The notes under the pieces: model-generated
The model's input: only the letters and a program-made list of their open reading frames with translations
What the model was told of the DNA's origin: nothing
The model's database searches: none
In this document: positions 6,668 through 14,559 of the stretch, piece after piece
Layout of the letters: every line of letters begins with the position of its first letter
How positions within the stretch are numbered: the first letter of the stretch is position 1
Assembly (NCBI GenBank): GCA_937975715.1
Contig: CALJUA010000155.1
Coordinates: forward strand, 1 to 49,578
Source of the DNA: an uncultured Candidatus Planktophila sp.
GTDB taxonomy: Bacteria > Actinomycetota > Actinomycetes > Nanopelagicales > Nanopelagicaceae
Reading direction: 5' to 3'
DNA: 49,578 nucleotides
Made by a program: the position numbers and the translations under genes

Positions 6668-7924
6668 ATGAATCGTCGCGTCGCCACTTTGATGGTGCAC
6701 ACATCCCCCTTGGATCAAGCGGGTACAGGCGACGCCGGTGGAATGAATATCTATGTCTGCGAATCCGCACAGCAGATGGCGGCTCAGGGAATCAAGGTAG
6801 ATATCTATACCCGTCGCGCAAATAATGATCATCCGGATGTTGTGGATCTGGGTAATGGTGTTCGCGTTATTCATCTCAATGTCGGTCCGGTCAACGGCGT
6901 AACAAAAGAGGCGCTACCAGCGCTGATGCCAGAACTTTCACAAGCATTTCGCGCTGCAGTTATTGCCAATCAATACGATGTGATCCATTCACATTATTGG
7001 ATCTCTGGAAAAGTCGCGATGCCAGTTGCGCAAGAACTTGGCATTCCTTTGGTGCACACGATGCACACCATGGCGCGGGTAAAGAATCTCAACTTGGCGG
7101 AAGGTGAAAGCCCGGAACCAATGATTCGCGTTCAAGGAGAATCACAAGTCGTCGCGGCAGCAGATGCTTTGATTGCTAATACTGATGCCGAAGCAGCAAG
7201 TCTGGTCTCGCTCTATGAAGCCTGCCCAGACAACGTATTTGTCGTCAGCCCGGGCGTAAATCTTTCAATGTTTACCGCAGGCAGCGGAAAGAACTTAGCC
7301 CGAAAGAATCTTTCGCTGCCAACTGATGCTCATGTCGTGACTTTCGTGGGACGTATCCAGCCTCATAAGGGCCCAGAAGTTCTCATCCGCGCTATCGCTG
7401 AAATGGTTTCGCACTCACCACTTCTGCGACCAAAGCTCATCACCCAAATTGTTGGCGGAGCATCAGGTAGTAACGGCACCGAAGTAGAGCGATTGAAAGA
7501 ACTCGTGCAGTGGCTCGGCATCAGCGATGTAGTGCGATTCGCACCGCCCGTTGAACGCGCTGAATTACCAGATTACTACCGCGCATCTGATTTAGTCTGC
7601 GTACCAAGTTATTCCGAGAGCTTTGGACTTGTCGCACTTGAAGCACAGGCGTGCGGCACACCAGTTGTTGCTAGTGCTGTTGGCGGACTTCGTACCGCAG
7701 TTGCTGACGGTATCTCTGGCGTATTGGTGGATGGTCACGATCCACGAGCCTGGTCCTCAGTCCTCGCACGTTTACTGCAAGAACCACAGCGCCGGGTACT
7801 GCTTTCAATGGGCGCGCTCGAGCACGCATCGCACTTCGGTTGGGATGCCACATCCCGCGGAACCCTTGATATCTACGATCGCGTGATTTCATCACAAGCA
7901 TCATCGAATACGAGCGCGGGTTAA
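6668..7924 (+). CDS. mshA: Mycothiol glycosyltransferase MshA
   Basis: 418 residues, a GT4 glycosyltransferase. MshA transfers GlcNAc from UDP-GlcNAc to 1L-myo-inositol 1-phosphate, the committed step of mycothiol synthesis. The N-terminal domain has SPLDQAGTGDAGGMNIYV, the glycine-rich donor loop typical of MshA, and MHTMARVKN. The C-terminal domain has FVGRIQPHKGPEVLI and the E-x7-E element in SYSESFGLVALEAQACG. It is translationally coupled (TAATG) to a YbjN-domain protein, as in the mycobacterial mshA-Rv0487 pair, and gpm, senX3 and regX3 follow as in Mycobacterium. Confidence 0.93.
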   Translation: MNRRVATLMVHTSPLDQAGTGDAGGMNIYVCESAQQMAAQGIKVDIYTRRANNDHPDVVDLGNGVRVIHLNVGPVNGVTKEALPALMPELSQAFRAAVIANQYDVIHSHYWISGKVAMPVAQELGIPLVHTMHTMARVKNLNLAEGESPEPMIRVQGESQVVAAADALIANTDAEAASLVSLYEACPDNVFVVSPGVNLSMFTAGSGKNLARKNLSLPTDAHVVTFVGRIQPHKGPEVLIRAIAEMVSHSPLLRPKLITQIVGGASGSNGTEVERLKELVQWLGISDVVRFAPPVERAELPDYYRASDLVCVPSYSESFGLVALEAQACGTPVVASAVGGLRTAVADGISGVLVDGHDPRAWSSVLARLLQEPQRRVLLSMGALEHASHFGWDATSRGTLDIYDRVISSQASSNTSAG

Positions 7925-8394
7925 TGTCTGTTGCAGCAACAGTAGAGAAGTTCCTTACTGATCAGCAGATTGATTTTGAGAAGAACGGCAACGCATTTCT
8001 GGTCACATTGCCAGGTGAGAAGAAGCTACAGACACATTGCGCGCTTGTCATCGGCGATCATTCGCTAAGCATCAATGCATTTGTCATTCGTAAACCTGAT
8101 GAAAATGAGGCGGCCGCACATCACTGGTGCATGAGCAAGAACGCATCTATGTATGGATTGGCATATGCCATCAACGAACTCGGTGATATTTATTTAGTTG
8201 GGCGTTTGCCACTCGATGCAGTCAATCCACAAGAGCTCGATCGTGTTTTAGGTTCAGTCTTGCAGTATTCAGATTCAGCTTTTAATCCGCTGCTCGAATT
8301 GGGCTTTGCAAATGCAATTCGCCGCGAATGGGCTTGGAGGCTCACTCGCGGCGAATCCTTAGCTAATTTAGAGGCTTTCGCGCATCTGATCTAA
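7924..8394 (+). CDS. YbjN-domain protein
   Basis: 156 residues of the YbjN family (type III secretion chaperone-like fold). It begins with an amphipathic region and includes EKKLQTHCALVIGDHSLSINAFVIRKPDEN and a conserved-looking ALVNP-type core. The start overlaps the mshA stop by one base. The homologue in mycobacteria (Rv0487) is also directly behind mshA. Function is unknown; YbjN in E. coli affects motility and stress phenotypes, which gives little guidance here. Confidence 0.8.
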   Translation: MSVAATVEKFLTDQQIDFEKNGNAFLVTLPGEKKLQTHCALVIGDHSLSINAFVIRKPDENEAAAHHWCMSKNASMYGLAYAINELGDIYLVGRLPLDAVNPQELDRVLGSVLQYSDSAFNPLLELGFANAIRREWAWRLTRGESLANLEAFAHLI

Positions 8395-8396
8395 AA

Positions 8397-9401
8397 CTAT
8401 GGCATTCCGATGAATTGGAAGAAGTAGTAGAAGATTGCTGCACATGCTGCAGCTGCTGGAAGTGTAAAGATCCATGCAGCCAAGATGTTGCTAACGACTC
8501 CCCAACGAACCCACTTAGGTCCGCGAGTTGCCCCTGCACCAATAATCGATGAAGTAATCGTGTGTGTTGTCGAAATTGGCGCCTTCAAGTGAATCGCCAT
8601 GTAGAACAAGACTGTAGATGCAACAGATTGTGATGCCAATCCACGAACTGGATCGATCTCAACCATGCGCTTTCCAAGTGTCTTCATGATGCGCCATCCA
8701 CCTGCATATGTACCTAATGAGATTGCAAGTGCGGCTGCGATCTTTACCCATGAAGGAATTGTTTCACCGCTATGCATTCCACCGACAACAAGCGCCAAAG
8801 TCATTACACCCATTGTCTTCTGTGCATCTTGGAGACCGTGGCCAACAGACATTGTTCCGGCAGCAAAAATCTGACCGACTCGGAATGCTTTACCGGTGCG
8901 AGACTTCTTTGCATTGCGGAACAACCACTGCAAGCCGAGTGTCAGTGCAAACGCTGCTGACATACCAACAAGTGGAGAGATGATCATCGGGATCAAGACC
9001 TTTTGCTGCACGCCATCCCAATGAACAACCTGGCTTGATGCAAGAGCTGCACCCACAAGGCCACCGATAAGAGCGTGAGAAGAAGATGAAGGTAGTCCCT
9101 GCCACCAGGTGAGCAGGTTCCAGGCAATAGCGCCCAATAGAGCGGCCATGACGACAACGAGGCCGGCATTCGATGTTTCTACATCGATTACGCCTTTACC
9201 TACCGTCTTTGCGACGCCCTCAGAGATAAATGCGCCAACCAAGTTACCAATCGCTGCCATCGCAAGTGCCTTCTTAGCACTGAGGGCCTTTGTAGCAACC
9301 GTTGTTGCGATTGCATTTGCCGCATCGTGGAATCCGTTGGTGTAGTCAAAAGCCAACGCGATAAAGACGATGAGGACTACGAGGAGATGAGCCGATGACA
9401 C
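8397..9401 (-). CDS. pitA: Low-affinity inorganic phosphate transporter Pit
   Basis: 334 residues with about ten membrane helices. The duplicated PiT signature is visible as FTNGFHDAANAIATTVATKAL-type sequence near residues 21-40 (split here: DYTNGFHDAANAIA) and in the second half as PISTTHTITSSIIGAG. These transporters co-import phosphate with a cation, usually protons or metal-phosphate complexes. Three bases behind the DUF47 gene, so the pair forms one operon read on the minus strand. Placed within a phosphate-control region (phoU, senX3, regX3). Confidence 0.92.
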   Translation of the reverse strand: MSSAHLLVVLIVFIALAFDYTNGFHDAANAIATTVATKALSAKKALAMAAIGNLVGAFISEGVAKTVGKGVIDVETSNAGLVVVMAALLGAIAWNLLTWWQGLPSSSSHALIGGLVGAALASSQVVHWDGVQQKVLIPMIISPLVGMSAAFALTLGLQWLFRNAKKSRTGKAFRVGQIFAAGTMSVGHGLQDAQKTMGVMTLALVVGGMHSGETIPSWVKIAAALAISLGTYAGGWRIMKTLGKRMVEIDPVRGLASQSVASTVLFYMAIHLKAPISTTHTITSSIIGAGATRGPKWVRWGVVSNILAAWIFTLPAAAACAAIFYYFFQFIGMP

Positions 9402-9404
9402 GAC

Positions 9405-10019
9405 TTAGGACTCCTTGAGAGCAATGGTGCGGATTGTGCGTGCAACGCGTGCAAGCTCATCCAAAGAATCTTCAAAACGGTCGATAACCGCGTTGATTCG
9501 AAGAATTGTCATCGCATCGAAGTTACCGCTGAAGAGAAGAGAAGTAATACGACGGTGAATACGGTCGCCTTCATCTTCAATGCGGTCTGCTTCCTCGTAG
9601 TAGTGATCAAGATCCTTGAGGTTCTTCAGACGAGGCAAGCTGCTTGCTGTTAACTCTGCAAGGCGACGTGATGCATCTACGAGTTCGTATGTTCCTTCTG
9701 GGAATTCATCTACTCCGTGAAGAACAATGAGGTCGGTTGCTTCTTCGAGTTCGTCCATAGCATCGTCCAAAGAGTTTGCAAGCTGGTGCAAATCTTCGCG
9801 GTCATATGGTGTTACGAACATGTCATCGATACGGCGGATGATCTTGCCGAGAAGCTCGTCGGCTTCTGTCTCGATTGCGCCAACGCGCTTTGCTAATTCT
9901 TTACGGTTTTCCTTCGGCGCACTAATCATCTCGAGAGATGTGCGAGCACCTGCAGCTACGCGTTCTGCGAGCGAGGTGTAGAGGTCAAAAAGGACGGCAT
10001 CTTTAGGTGTTAGCGCCAC
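9405..10019 (-). CDS. DUF47 (PhoU-like) Pit accessory protein
   Basis: 204 residues, all-helical, of the DUF47/PhoU-like family, with acidic metal-binding clusters (IETEADELLGKIIRRI, ADRIEDEGDRIHRRI). Such proteins are encoded with Pit transporters and are thought to gate or regulate them. The GTG at 10019 is chosen because AGGAG lies six bases upstream. It precedes pitA with a three-base gap. Distinct from the true PhoU at 10854. Confidence 0.88.
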   Translation of the reverse strand: MALTPKDAVLFDLYTSLAERVAAGARTSLEMISAPKENRKELAKRVGAIETEADELLGKIIRRIDDMFVTPYDREDLHQLANSLDDAMDELEEATDLIVLHGVDEFPEGTYELVDASRRLAELTASSLPRLKNLKDLDHYYEEADRIEDEGDRIHRRITSLLFSGNFDAMTILRINAVIDRFEDSLDELARVARTIRTIALKES

Positions 10020-10084
10020 GAAGGTCTCCTAGTGAGGATCGGAAATGTGCTCGGGGAAGCGTCCTGAACTCTAGTAGAACATGG

Positions 10085-10090
10085 CAAGAT
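10085..10090 (+). promoter_or_regulatory. Possible -10 box of gpmA
   Basis: CAAGAT, six bases before the ATG at 10097. The first base departs from TANNNT, but the spacing equals that of the other leaderless genes and no Shine-Dalgarno sequence is visible. Confidence 0.35.
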
Positions 10091-10096
10091 ACGCAC

Positions 10097-10846
10097 ATGT
10101 CACACTACAAATTAATCTTGTTGCGTCACGGCGAATCTGAATGGAATGCAAAGAACCTCTTTACTGGCTGGGTCGACGTTCGACTTTCAGCAGCAGGCGA
10201 GGCAGAGGCCAAGAAGGGCGGCGCTCTCCTCGCAGAGCGCAATCTTCTTCCTGATGTGGTTCACACCTCACTGCTTCGTCGCGCTATCCATACCTCGCAG
10301 CTCGCACTCGATTCATGTGACCGCCACTGGATTCCAGTAAAGCGCTCATGGCGCCTCAATGAGCGTCACTATGGCGCACTTCAGGGCAAGGACAAGGCGC
10401 AGACTTTGGCCGAGTACGGCGAAGAACAATTTATGCTGTGGCGTCGCTCTTATGACACCCCACCACCTCCGATTGTGGCTGGTTCAGAATTTTCGCAAGA
10501 TCAAGATCCACGTTATGCAGATCTCGGAAAAGATTTGCCACTTACAGAATGTCTTAAAGATGTAGTCGCACGCATGATTCCTTACTGGGAAGAATCCATC
10601 ATTCCTGATCTCAAAGCAGGTAAAACTGTTTTGGTGACTGCTCACGGAAATTCATTGCGCGCACTTGTTAAGCATCTTGATGGAATCAGCGATGAGGACA
10701 TTGCAGGACTTAACATCCCAACAGGAATTCCGCTGTACTACGAATTGGATGCGAACTTCGCGCCAGTGACAATGGGTGGCGAATACCTCGATCCAGATGC
10801 AGCAGCAGAGGCGATTAAGGCAGTAGCAAATCAGGGAAAGAAGTAA
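10097..10846 (+). CDS. gpmA: 2,3-bisphosphoglycerate-dependent phosphoglycerate mutase
   Basis: 249 residues. It interconverts 3- and 2-phosphoglycerate in glycolysis through a phosphohistidine. The catalytic loop is LLRHGESEWNAKNLFTGW near residues 7-24, and the second histidine is in VTAHGNSLRAL. The ATG at 10097 gives the family N-terminus MSHYKLILLRHGES; an upstream extension of 30 residues is open but does not resemble the family. The convergent phoU gene follows. The Mycobacterium order mshA, gpm1, senX3, regX3 is kept, with pit and phoU inserted on the other strand. Confidence 0.95.
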   Translation: MSHYKLILLRHGESEWNAKNLFTGWVDVRLSAAGEAEAKKGGALLAERNLLPDVVHTSLLRRAIHTSQLALDSCDRHWIPVKRSWRLNERHYGALQGKDKAQTLAEYGEEQFMLWRRSYDTPPPPIVAGSEFSQDQDPRYADLGKDLPLTECLKDVVARMIPYWEESIIPDLKAGKTVLVTAHGNSLRALVKHLDGISDEDIAGLNIPTGIPLYYELDANFAPVTMGGEYLDPDAAAEAIKAVANQGKK

Positions 10847-10853
10847 TTACTTC
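10840..10853. repeat. Perfect palindrome between gpmA and phoU
   Basis: GAAGTAATTACTTC spans the gpmA stop codon and ends where phoU ends. It could act as a weak two-way transcription stop for these convergent genes, but it has no loop and no long T-run. Confidence 0.3.
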
Positions 10854-11504
10854 TTAATTCTTCTCTGCGTATTCGCCAGTGACTAAGAAGTAGACACGGC
10901 GAGATACTGAAACTGCGTGATCTGCACAGCGCTCGTAATAACGACCGAGCAAAGTAATGTCGATTGCTGATTCGATTCCGTGCGCCCAATTGTCATCGAG
11001 TAATACCTCGAACAACTTGCGGTGCAACTTATCCATCTCATCGTCATCACGTTCGACCTCAAGCGCCACCTGGATATCGCGGCTTTGAAGTAGGCCAGTG
11101 ACCTTAGTAATCAAAGCTTGAGCGACGTCGCCCATCGCCTGAATAGTTGGTGCAAGCTCTGCAGGAACAGCAGTCTGCGGGTAGCGCATACGAGCAATAC
11201 GTGCGATGTGGTGTGCGAAGTCGCCCATACGTTCGAAGTCAGCAGACATACGAAGTGATGTCACCAAATTACGAAGATCGCTTGCAACAGGTTGCTGACG
11301 CGCCATAACATCGAGCGTCTTGTTATCGAGCTCGTGCTGAATCGCATCGACGCGATCGTCATCTGCGATGACATCTTCAGCGAGTTCGAGGTTGGCAGTC
11401 AAGAGAGCTGTTGTTGCTCGACCCATTGCACCTGCAACCAGAGTGGACATATCCACGAGTGTTTGGTTGATGGAATCGAGATCTTCATGAAAGGCGTCGC
11501 GCAT
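10854..11504 (-). CDS. phoU: Phosphate signalling regulator PhoU
   Basis: 216 residues, two three-helix PhoU repeats. The start MRDAFHEDLDSINQTLVDMS matches the family. Metal-binding acidic motifs of the type ExxxD are present in each repeat (RVDAIQHELDNKTLDV; ERDDDEMDKLHRKLFEVLLDD). PhoU dampens the SenX3/PhoR-type kinase when phosphate is sufficient. An open frame extends to 11717, but the ATG at 11504 sits six bases after TATCCT and fits PhoU length (about 218). It diverges from senX3-regX3 across a 142-base region with a PHO-box-like repeat. Confidence 0.93.
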   Translation of the reverse strand: MRDAFHEDLDSINQTLVDMSTLVAGAMGRATTALLTANLELAEDVIADDDRVDAIQHELDNKTLDVMARQQPVASDLRNLVTSLRMSADFERMGDFAHHIARIARMRYPQTAVPAELAPTIQAMGDVAQALITKVTGLLQSRDIQVALEVERDDDEMDKLHRKLFEVLLDDNWAHGIESAIDITLLGRYYERCADHAVSVSRRVYFLVTGEYAEKN

Positions 11505-11510
11505 GCCCCA

Positions 11511-11516
11511 AGGATA
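11511..11516 (-). promoter_or_regulatory. -10 box of phoU
   Basis: On the minus strand TATCCT ends six bases before the phoU ATG (11504), predicting a leaderless message. Confidence 0.5.
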
Positions 11517-11569
11517 TTGGCCAATCGCATTTGACCCTATCTCCTGCCGTAAACAGGCTCTTTCTACAA

Positions 11570-11587
11570 GGTGAACAGTTGGTGAAT
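11570..11587 (+). promoter_or_regulatory. PHO-box-like direct repeat
   Basis: GGTGAAC at 11570-11576 and GGTGAAT at 11581-11587, exactly 11 bp apart. Direct repeats of a GTTCACC-type heptamer at 11-bp spacing are the known binding unit of actinobacterial PhoP/RegX3 proteins. It lies between the divergent phoU and senX3 genes, about 50 bases before the senX3 -10 box. Confidence 0.6.
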
Positions 11588-11634
11588 CGGCTGAATGCCC
11601 ACTTCCTCGATATCGCGAAGTCCGCTTAAGACAA

Positions 11635-11640
11635 TACGAT
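11635..11640 (+). promoter_or_regulatory. -10 box of senX3
   Basis: TACGAT, exactly six bases before the ATG at 11647; predicts leaderless senX3-regX3 mRNA and supports this start codon. Confidence 0.55.
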
Positions 11641-11646
11641 TGGGCT

Positions 11647-12723
11647 ATGGCACGCTCATTGAGGAGAAACCGAGATACTTCGGAATCTGCATCAACTTTT
11701 GTGACTGCCGAAGTCAAAGAACTTCTCGATGTTCTCGATATCGCAAGCGTCCTTCTCTCGCCGGGCGAGGTCCCTCTCTATTACTCACCGAGCGCTGTGA
11801 CCCTAGGCGTTATCCGCGATGAGAAATTAGTCGGCGATGATCTCCACGCACTGATTCGCACTGTGCGCAGATCAGGTAAATCTCAAGATGGAACAATCGA
11901 AATTCCGCTTGGCCCAATTGGTGAAGGCACTCGCAAGTTAGCGGTGAAGGTCAATCTTCTCAATGATTATGGCGTCACTGTTGCTTTCTTTACCGATGAA
12001 TCAGAGGCCGAGCGCATTGATGCTGTCCGTCGCGACTTTGTTGCCAATATTTCACATGAACTCAAGACTCCGATTAGCGCGCTACGCACCCTCAGTGATG
12101 CTGTCACGGCCGCCTCGAACGACCCTCAGGTATCAAAGTTTGCAGCGATGATGAATAGTGAAGTTGAACGGCTGTCTCATTTGGTCCAAGAGATTATTGA
12201 TCTCTCGCGCCTGCAAGATGCTGACCCACTCCTGGATGCAATCACTGTTGATATTGATGAAGCTCTTGATTCTGCTATCGATCAATGTCAGTTTTTGGCA
12301 GATAGTCGCGATATTGAAATTGTTCGCGGCCCTCGCACCCAGGCAAGTGTTGTGGGAGACCGTACCCACTTGATTATGGCTTTCCACAATCTCATTGAGA
12401 ACGCTATTAATTACAGCCCTGATAAGACGCGAGTCACGATTGATTCCAAGGTTGAAAACTCCATTGTTGAAATCACCGTCGTAGATCAAGGTGTAGGTAT
12501 CTCTGAAAACGATATCAACCGCATCTTCGAACGTTTCTATCGCGTTGACCCTGCACGCTCTCGTGAAACAGGTGGCACCGGATTAGGTTTATCTATTGTC
12601 AAACACGTGATCGCAAAGCACGGCGGAGAAGTTTCAGTCTGGAGCTCTTCAGGAATCGGTAGTACTTTTGCGATACGACTTCCTCTTGGCGAGGATGTCT
12701 TAGTTGAGGGAGATCATGCATGA
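11647..12723 (+). CDS. senX3: SenX3-like phosphate sensor histidine kinase without membrane segments
   Basis: 358 residues. A PAS-like region (about 25-115) is followed by HisKA with the phosphorylated His137 in FVANISHELKTP, then HATPase_c with the N box (HNLIENAINYSP), G1 (VDQGVGI), F box (IFERFYRVD) and G2 (GGTGLGLSIV). Classical SenX3 and PhoR proteins have one or two N-terminal membrane helices; none is present here, and no upstream in-frame start exists before a stop at 11572. It would therefore sense phosphate state from the cytoplasm, perhaps through PhoU. It overlaps regX3 by four bases (ATGA-type), a coupled two-component operon. Confidence 0.9.
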   Translation: MARSLRRNRDTSESASTFVTAEVKELLDVLDIASVLLSPGEVPLYYSPSAVTLGVIRDEKLVGDDLHALIRTVRRSGKSQDGTIEIPLGPIGEGTRKLAVKVNLLNDYGVTVAFFTDESEAERIDAVRRDFVANISHELKTPISALRTLSDAVTAASNDPQVSKFAAMMNSEVERLSHLVQEIIDLSRLQDADPLLDAITVDIDEALDSAIDQCQFLADSRDIEIVRGPRTQASVVGDRTHLIMAFHNLIENAINYSPDKTRVTIDSKVENSIVEITVVDQGVGISENDINRIFERFYRVDPARSRETGGTGLGLSIVKHVIAKHGGEVSVWSSSGIGSTFAIRLPLGEDVLVEGDHA

Positions 12724-13409
12724 CCCGCATCTTGATTGTTGAAGATGAAGAATCACTCTCCGAGGCAATTGCATTTCTCTTAAGCAAAGAGGGCTTTGAA
12801 GTCGAGATTGCAGCAAATGGTCCTTCCGCTATTGAGAAATTCGATCTCCACGGTGCAGATCTCATCCTTCTCGATCTGATGTTGCCTGGACTTTCAGGTA
12901 CTGAAGTCTGTCGTCAGATTCGCAGCAAATCAGCGGTTCCCATCATCATGCTGACAGCAAAAGACTCTGAGATCGACAAGGTTGTTGGCCTGGAACTCGG
13001 CGCTGATGACTATGTGACCAAGCCATACTCATCTCGCGAACTCATCGCCCGAATCCGCGCTGTCCTTCGTCGCGGGGAGATGTCCGATAGCTCCGTAGAA
13101 GTCGGCGTCTTAACAGTTGGCCCAGTACGCCTCGATATCGATCGCCACATCATCACCGTCAATGGCCTGCCTATCTCACTGCCGCTGAAGGAGTTTGAGC
13201 TTCTTGAGTTCTTAATGCGTAACGCTGGTCGTGTGCTGACACGCCTTCAGCTCATTGATCGCGTGTGGGGCAGCGATTACGTCGGCGATACAAAGACGTT
13301 GGATGTTCATATCAAGCGCCTACGCGCAAAGATTGAGAAAGACCCAGCGAACCCTGAATATATTCAGACGGTACGCGGAATGGGCTACAAGATGGAGCGC
13401 GCGAACTAA
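12720..13409 (+). CDS. regX3: Phosphate-responsive response regulator RegX3
   Basis: 229 residues, OmpR/PhoB type. The receiver domain has ILIVEDEESLSEA, the phosphoacceptor Asp52 in LILLDLMLPG, and the conserved lysine in YVTKPYSSRE. The DNA-binding winged helix includes LPLKEFELLEFLMRNAGRVLTRLQL and TLDVHIKRLRAKIE. Its likely site is the repeat at 11570-11587. Partner of the kinase with which it overlaps. Length and motifs are normal for the family. Confidence 0.95.
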   Translation: MTRILIVEDEESLSEAIAFLLSKEGFEVEIAANGPSAIEKFDLHGADLILLDLMLPGLSGTEVCRQIRSKSAVPIIMLTAKDSEIDKVVGLELGADDYVTKPYSSRELIARIRAVLRRGEMSDSSVEVGVLTVGPVRLDIDRHIITVNGLPISLPLKEFELLEFLMRNAGRVLTRLQLIDRVWGSDYVGDTKTLDVHIKRLRAKIEKDPANPEYIQTVRGMGYKMERAN

Positions 13410-13934
13410 TTACTTAGTTGTTGCAGCAGGTGTTGCAAGCTTTGCGCCTGTTGTGACATCTGCATAGATATCGCGCTTATCGCGAATGATTGCGCGAACA
13501 GTGACAAGACCGGCACGAGCAAATCCAATAGTGATATCAACGTTGCGACCAGCAACTGCACCTACGCCAGGGAATACTGCCTTGGCATTTGCCTGCTCGC
13601 CTTCAAAGTGAATTGGCTTATTAGCAACAAGCTTTGTCTCGCCTGTCAGTGTTGCACCTACGCCGCCAACAGTGATTCCGAGAATCTGGTCTGTTTCATT
13701 AGCGCGGTTAACAATGTGCCCGACGACAACTGCAGAGCCATCTTCTGTTGCAACAAGAAGTAGGTTGCTGATGCGAAGGTCGCTGCCATCTGTATTAACA
13801 ACTGCTTCTGCTCCATCTGTCACACGATTGATCATGCGAGTTGCGGCATCTGGGCCGGCACCTGAACATGATGTCAATGAAAGTGCGAGTGCAATAGAAA
13901 TTGTTGTAACAGCAACTTTTGTCATTTGGCGCAT
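13410..13934 (-). CDS. Predicted lipoprotein of unknown function
   Basis: 174 residues. A signal peptide ends in the lipobox SLTSC (Cys about residue 23), so the mature protein should be anchored to the outer face of the membrane. The mature part is beta-rich (LRISNLLLVATEDGSAVVVGHIVNRANETDQI), resembling small immunoglobulin-like or copper-chaperone-like (DUF461-type) lipoproteins often found beside carD in actinobacteria; this similarity is tentative. The start at 13934 lies six bases after GATAAT on the minus strand. It is convergent with regX3 with no gap. Confidence 0.75.
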   Translation of the reverse strand: MRQMTKVAVTTISIALALSLTSCSGAGPDAATRMINRVTDGAEAVVNTDGSDLRISNLLLVATEDGSAVVVGHIVNRANETDQILGITVGGVGATLTGETKLVANKPIHFEGEQANAKAVFPGVGAVAGRNVDITIGFARAGLVTVRAIIRDKRDIYADVTTGAKLATPAATTK

Positions 13935-14020
13935 GGCGCGATTATCTCACGCCCTGAAACCCTTTATTGACGCCTATTTCACGCTATTTATTCGGGGTTT
14001 TCTCTGTCGGGGTTCGCTGG

Positions 14021-14026
14021 TAGAAT
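14021..14026 (+). promoter_or_regulatory. -10 box of carD
   Basis: TAGAAT in the gap before carD; the predicted start near 14033 leaves a roughly 30-base leader containing GAGAGG before the ATG at 14063. Confidence 0.4.
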
Positions 14027-14062
14027 TGGCACTCATTCCCCCGGCAGTACGAGAGGCGCTCC

Positions 14063-14545
14063 ATGACATTCAAGGTTGGCGAAACAGTTGTTTACCCACA
14101 TCACGGAGCAGCACTCATCGAGGCGATCGAAACCCGCGTTATCAAGGGTGAAGAGCGTATGTACCTCGTTCTCAAGGTTGCTCAGGGAGACCTCACTGTT
14201 CGCGTTCCTGCAGATAATGTTGATCTAGTAGGCGTTCGCGATGTCGTTGATTCAGCTGGTCTTGACCGCGTTTTCAACGTCCTTCGTCAGCCATATACAG
14301 AAGAGCCAACAAACTGGTCACGTCGCTACAAGGCAAACCTTGAAAAGCTTGCATCAGGCGATGTCATCAAGGTTGCAGAGGTTGTTCGCGATCTCTACCG
14401 CCGCGATCTCGACCGTGGTCTCTCAGCTGGTGAAAAGCGCATGCTCGCCAAGGCGAAGCAGATTCTCGTATCAGAGCTCGCACTTGCAGAGCGCACTGAT
14501 GAAGAGAAGGCTGCAATTCTCCTTGACGAGGTTCTCGCTTCGTAA
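14063..14545 (+). CDS. carD: RNA polymerase-binding transcription factor CarD
   Basis: 160 residues. An N-terminal RNAP-interaction domain (FKVGETVVYPHHGAALIEAIETR) binds the beta subunit, and a helical C-terminal domain (RDVVDSAGLDRVFNVLRQ; NWSRRYKANLEKLASGD) contacts the upstream edge of the promoter bubble. CarD stabilises open complexes at weak promoters and is essential in mycobacteria. Followed 14 bases later by ispDF, the usual actinobacterial order carD-ispD-ispF. Length is normal. Confidence 0.95.
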   Translation: MTFKVGETVVYPHHGAALIEAIETRVIKGEERMYLVLKVAQGDLTVRVPADNVDLVGVRDVVDSAGLDRVFNVLRQPYTEEPTNWSRRYKANLEKLASGDVIKVAEVVRDLYRRDLDRGLSAGEKRMLAKAKQILVSELALAERTDEEKAAILLDEVLAS

Positions 14546-14559
14546 TTAAGCGTTAAACC

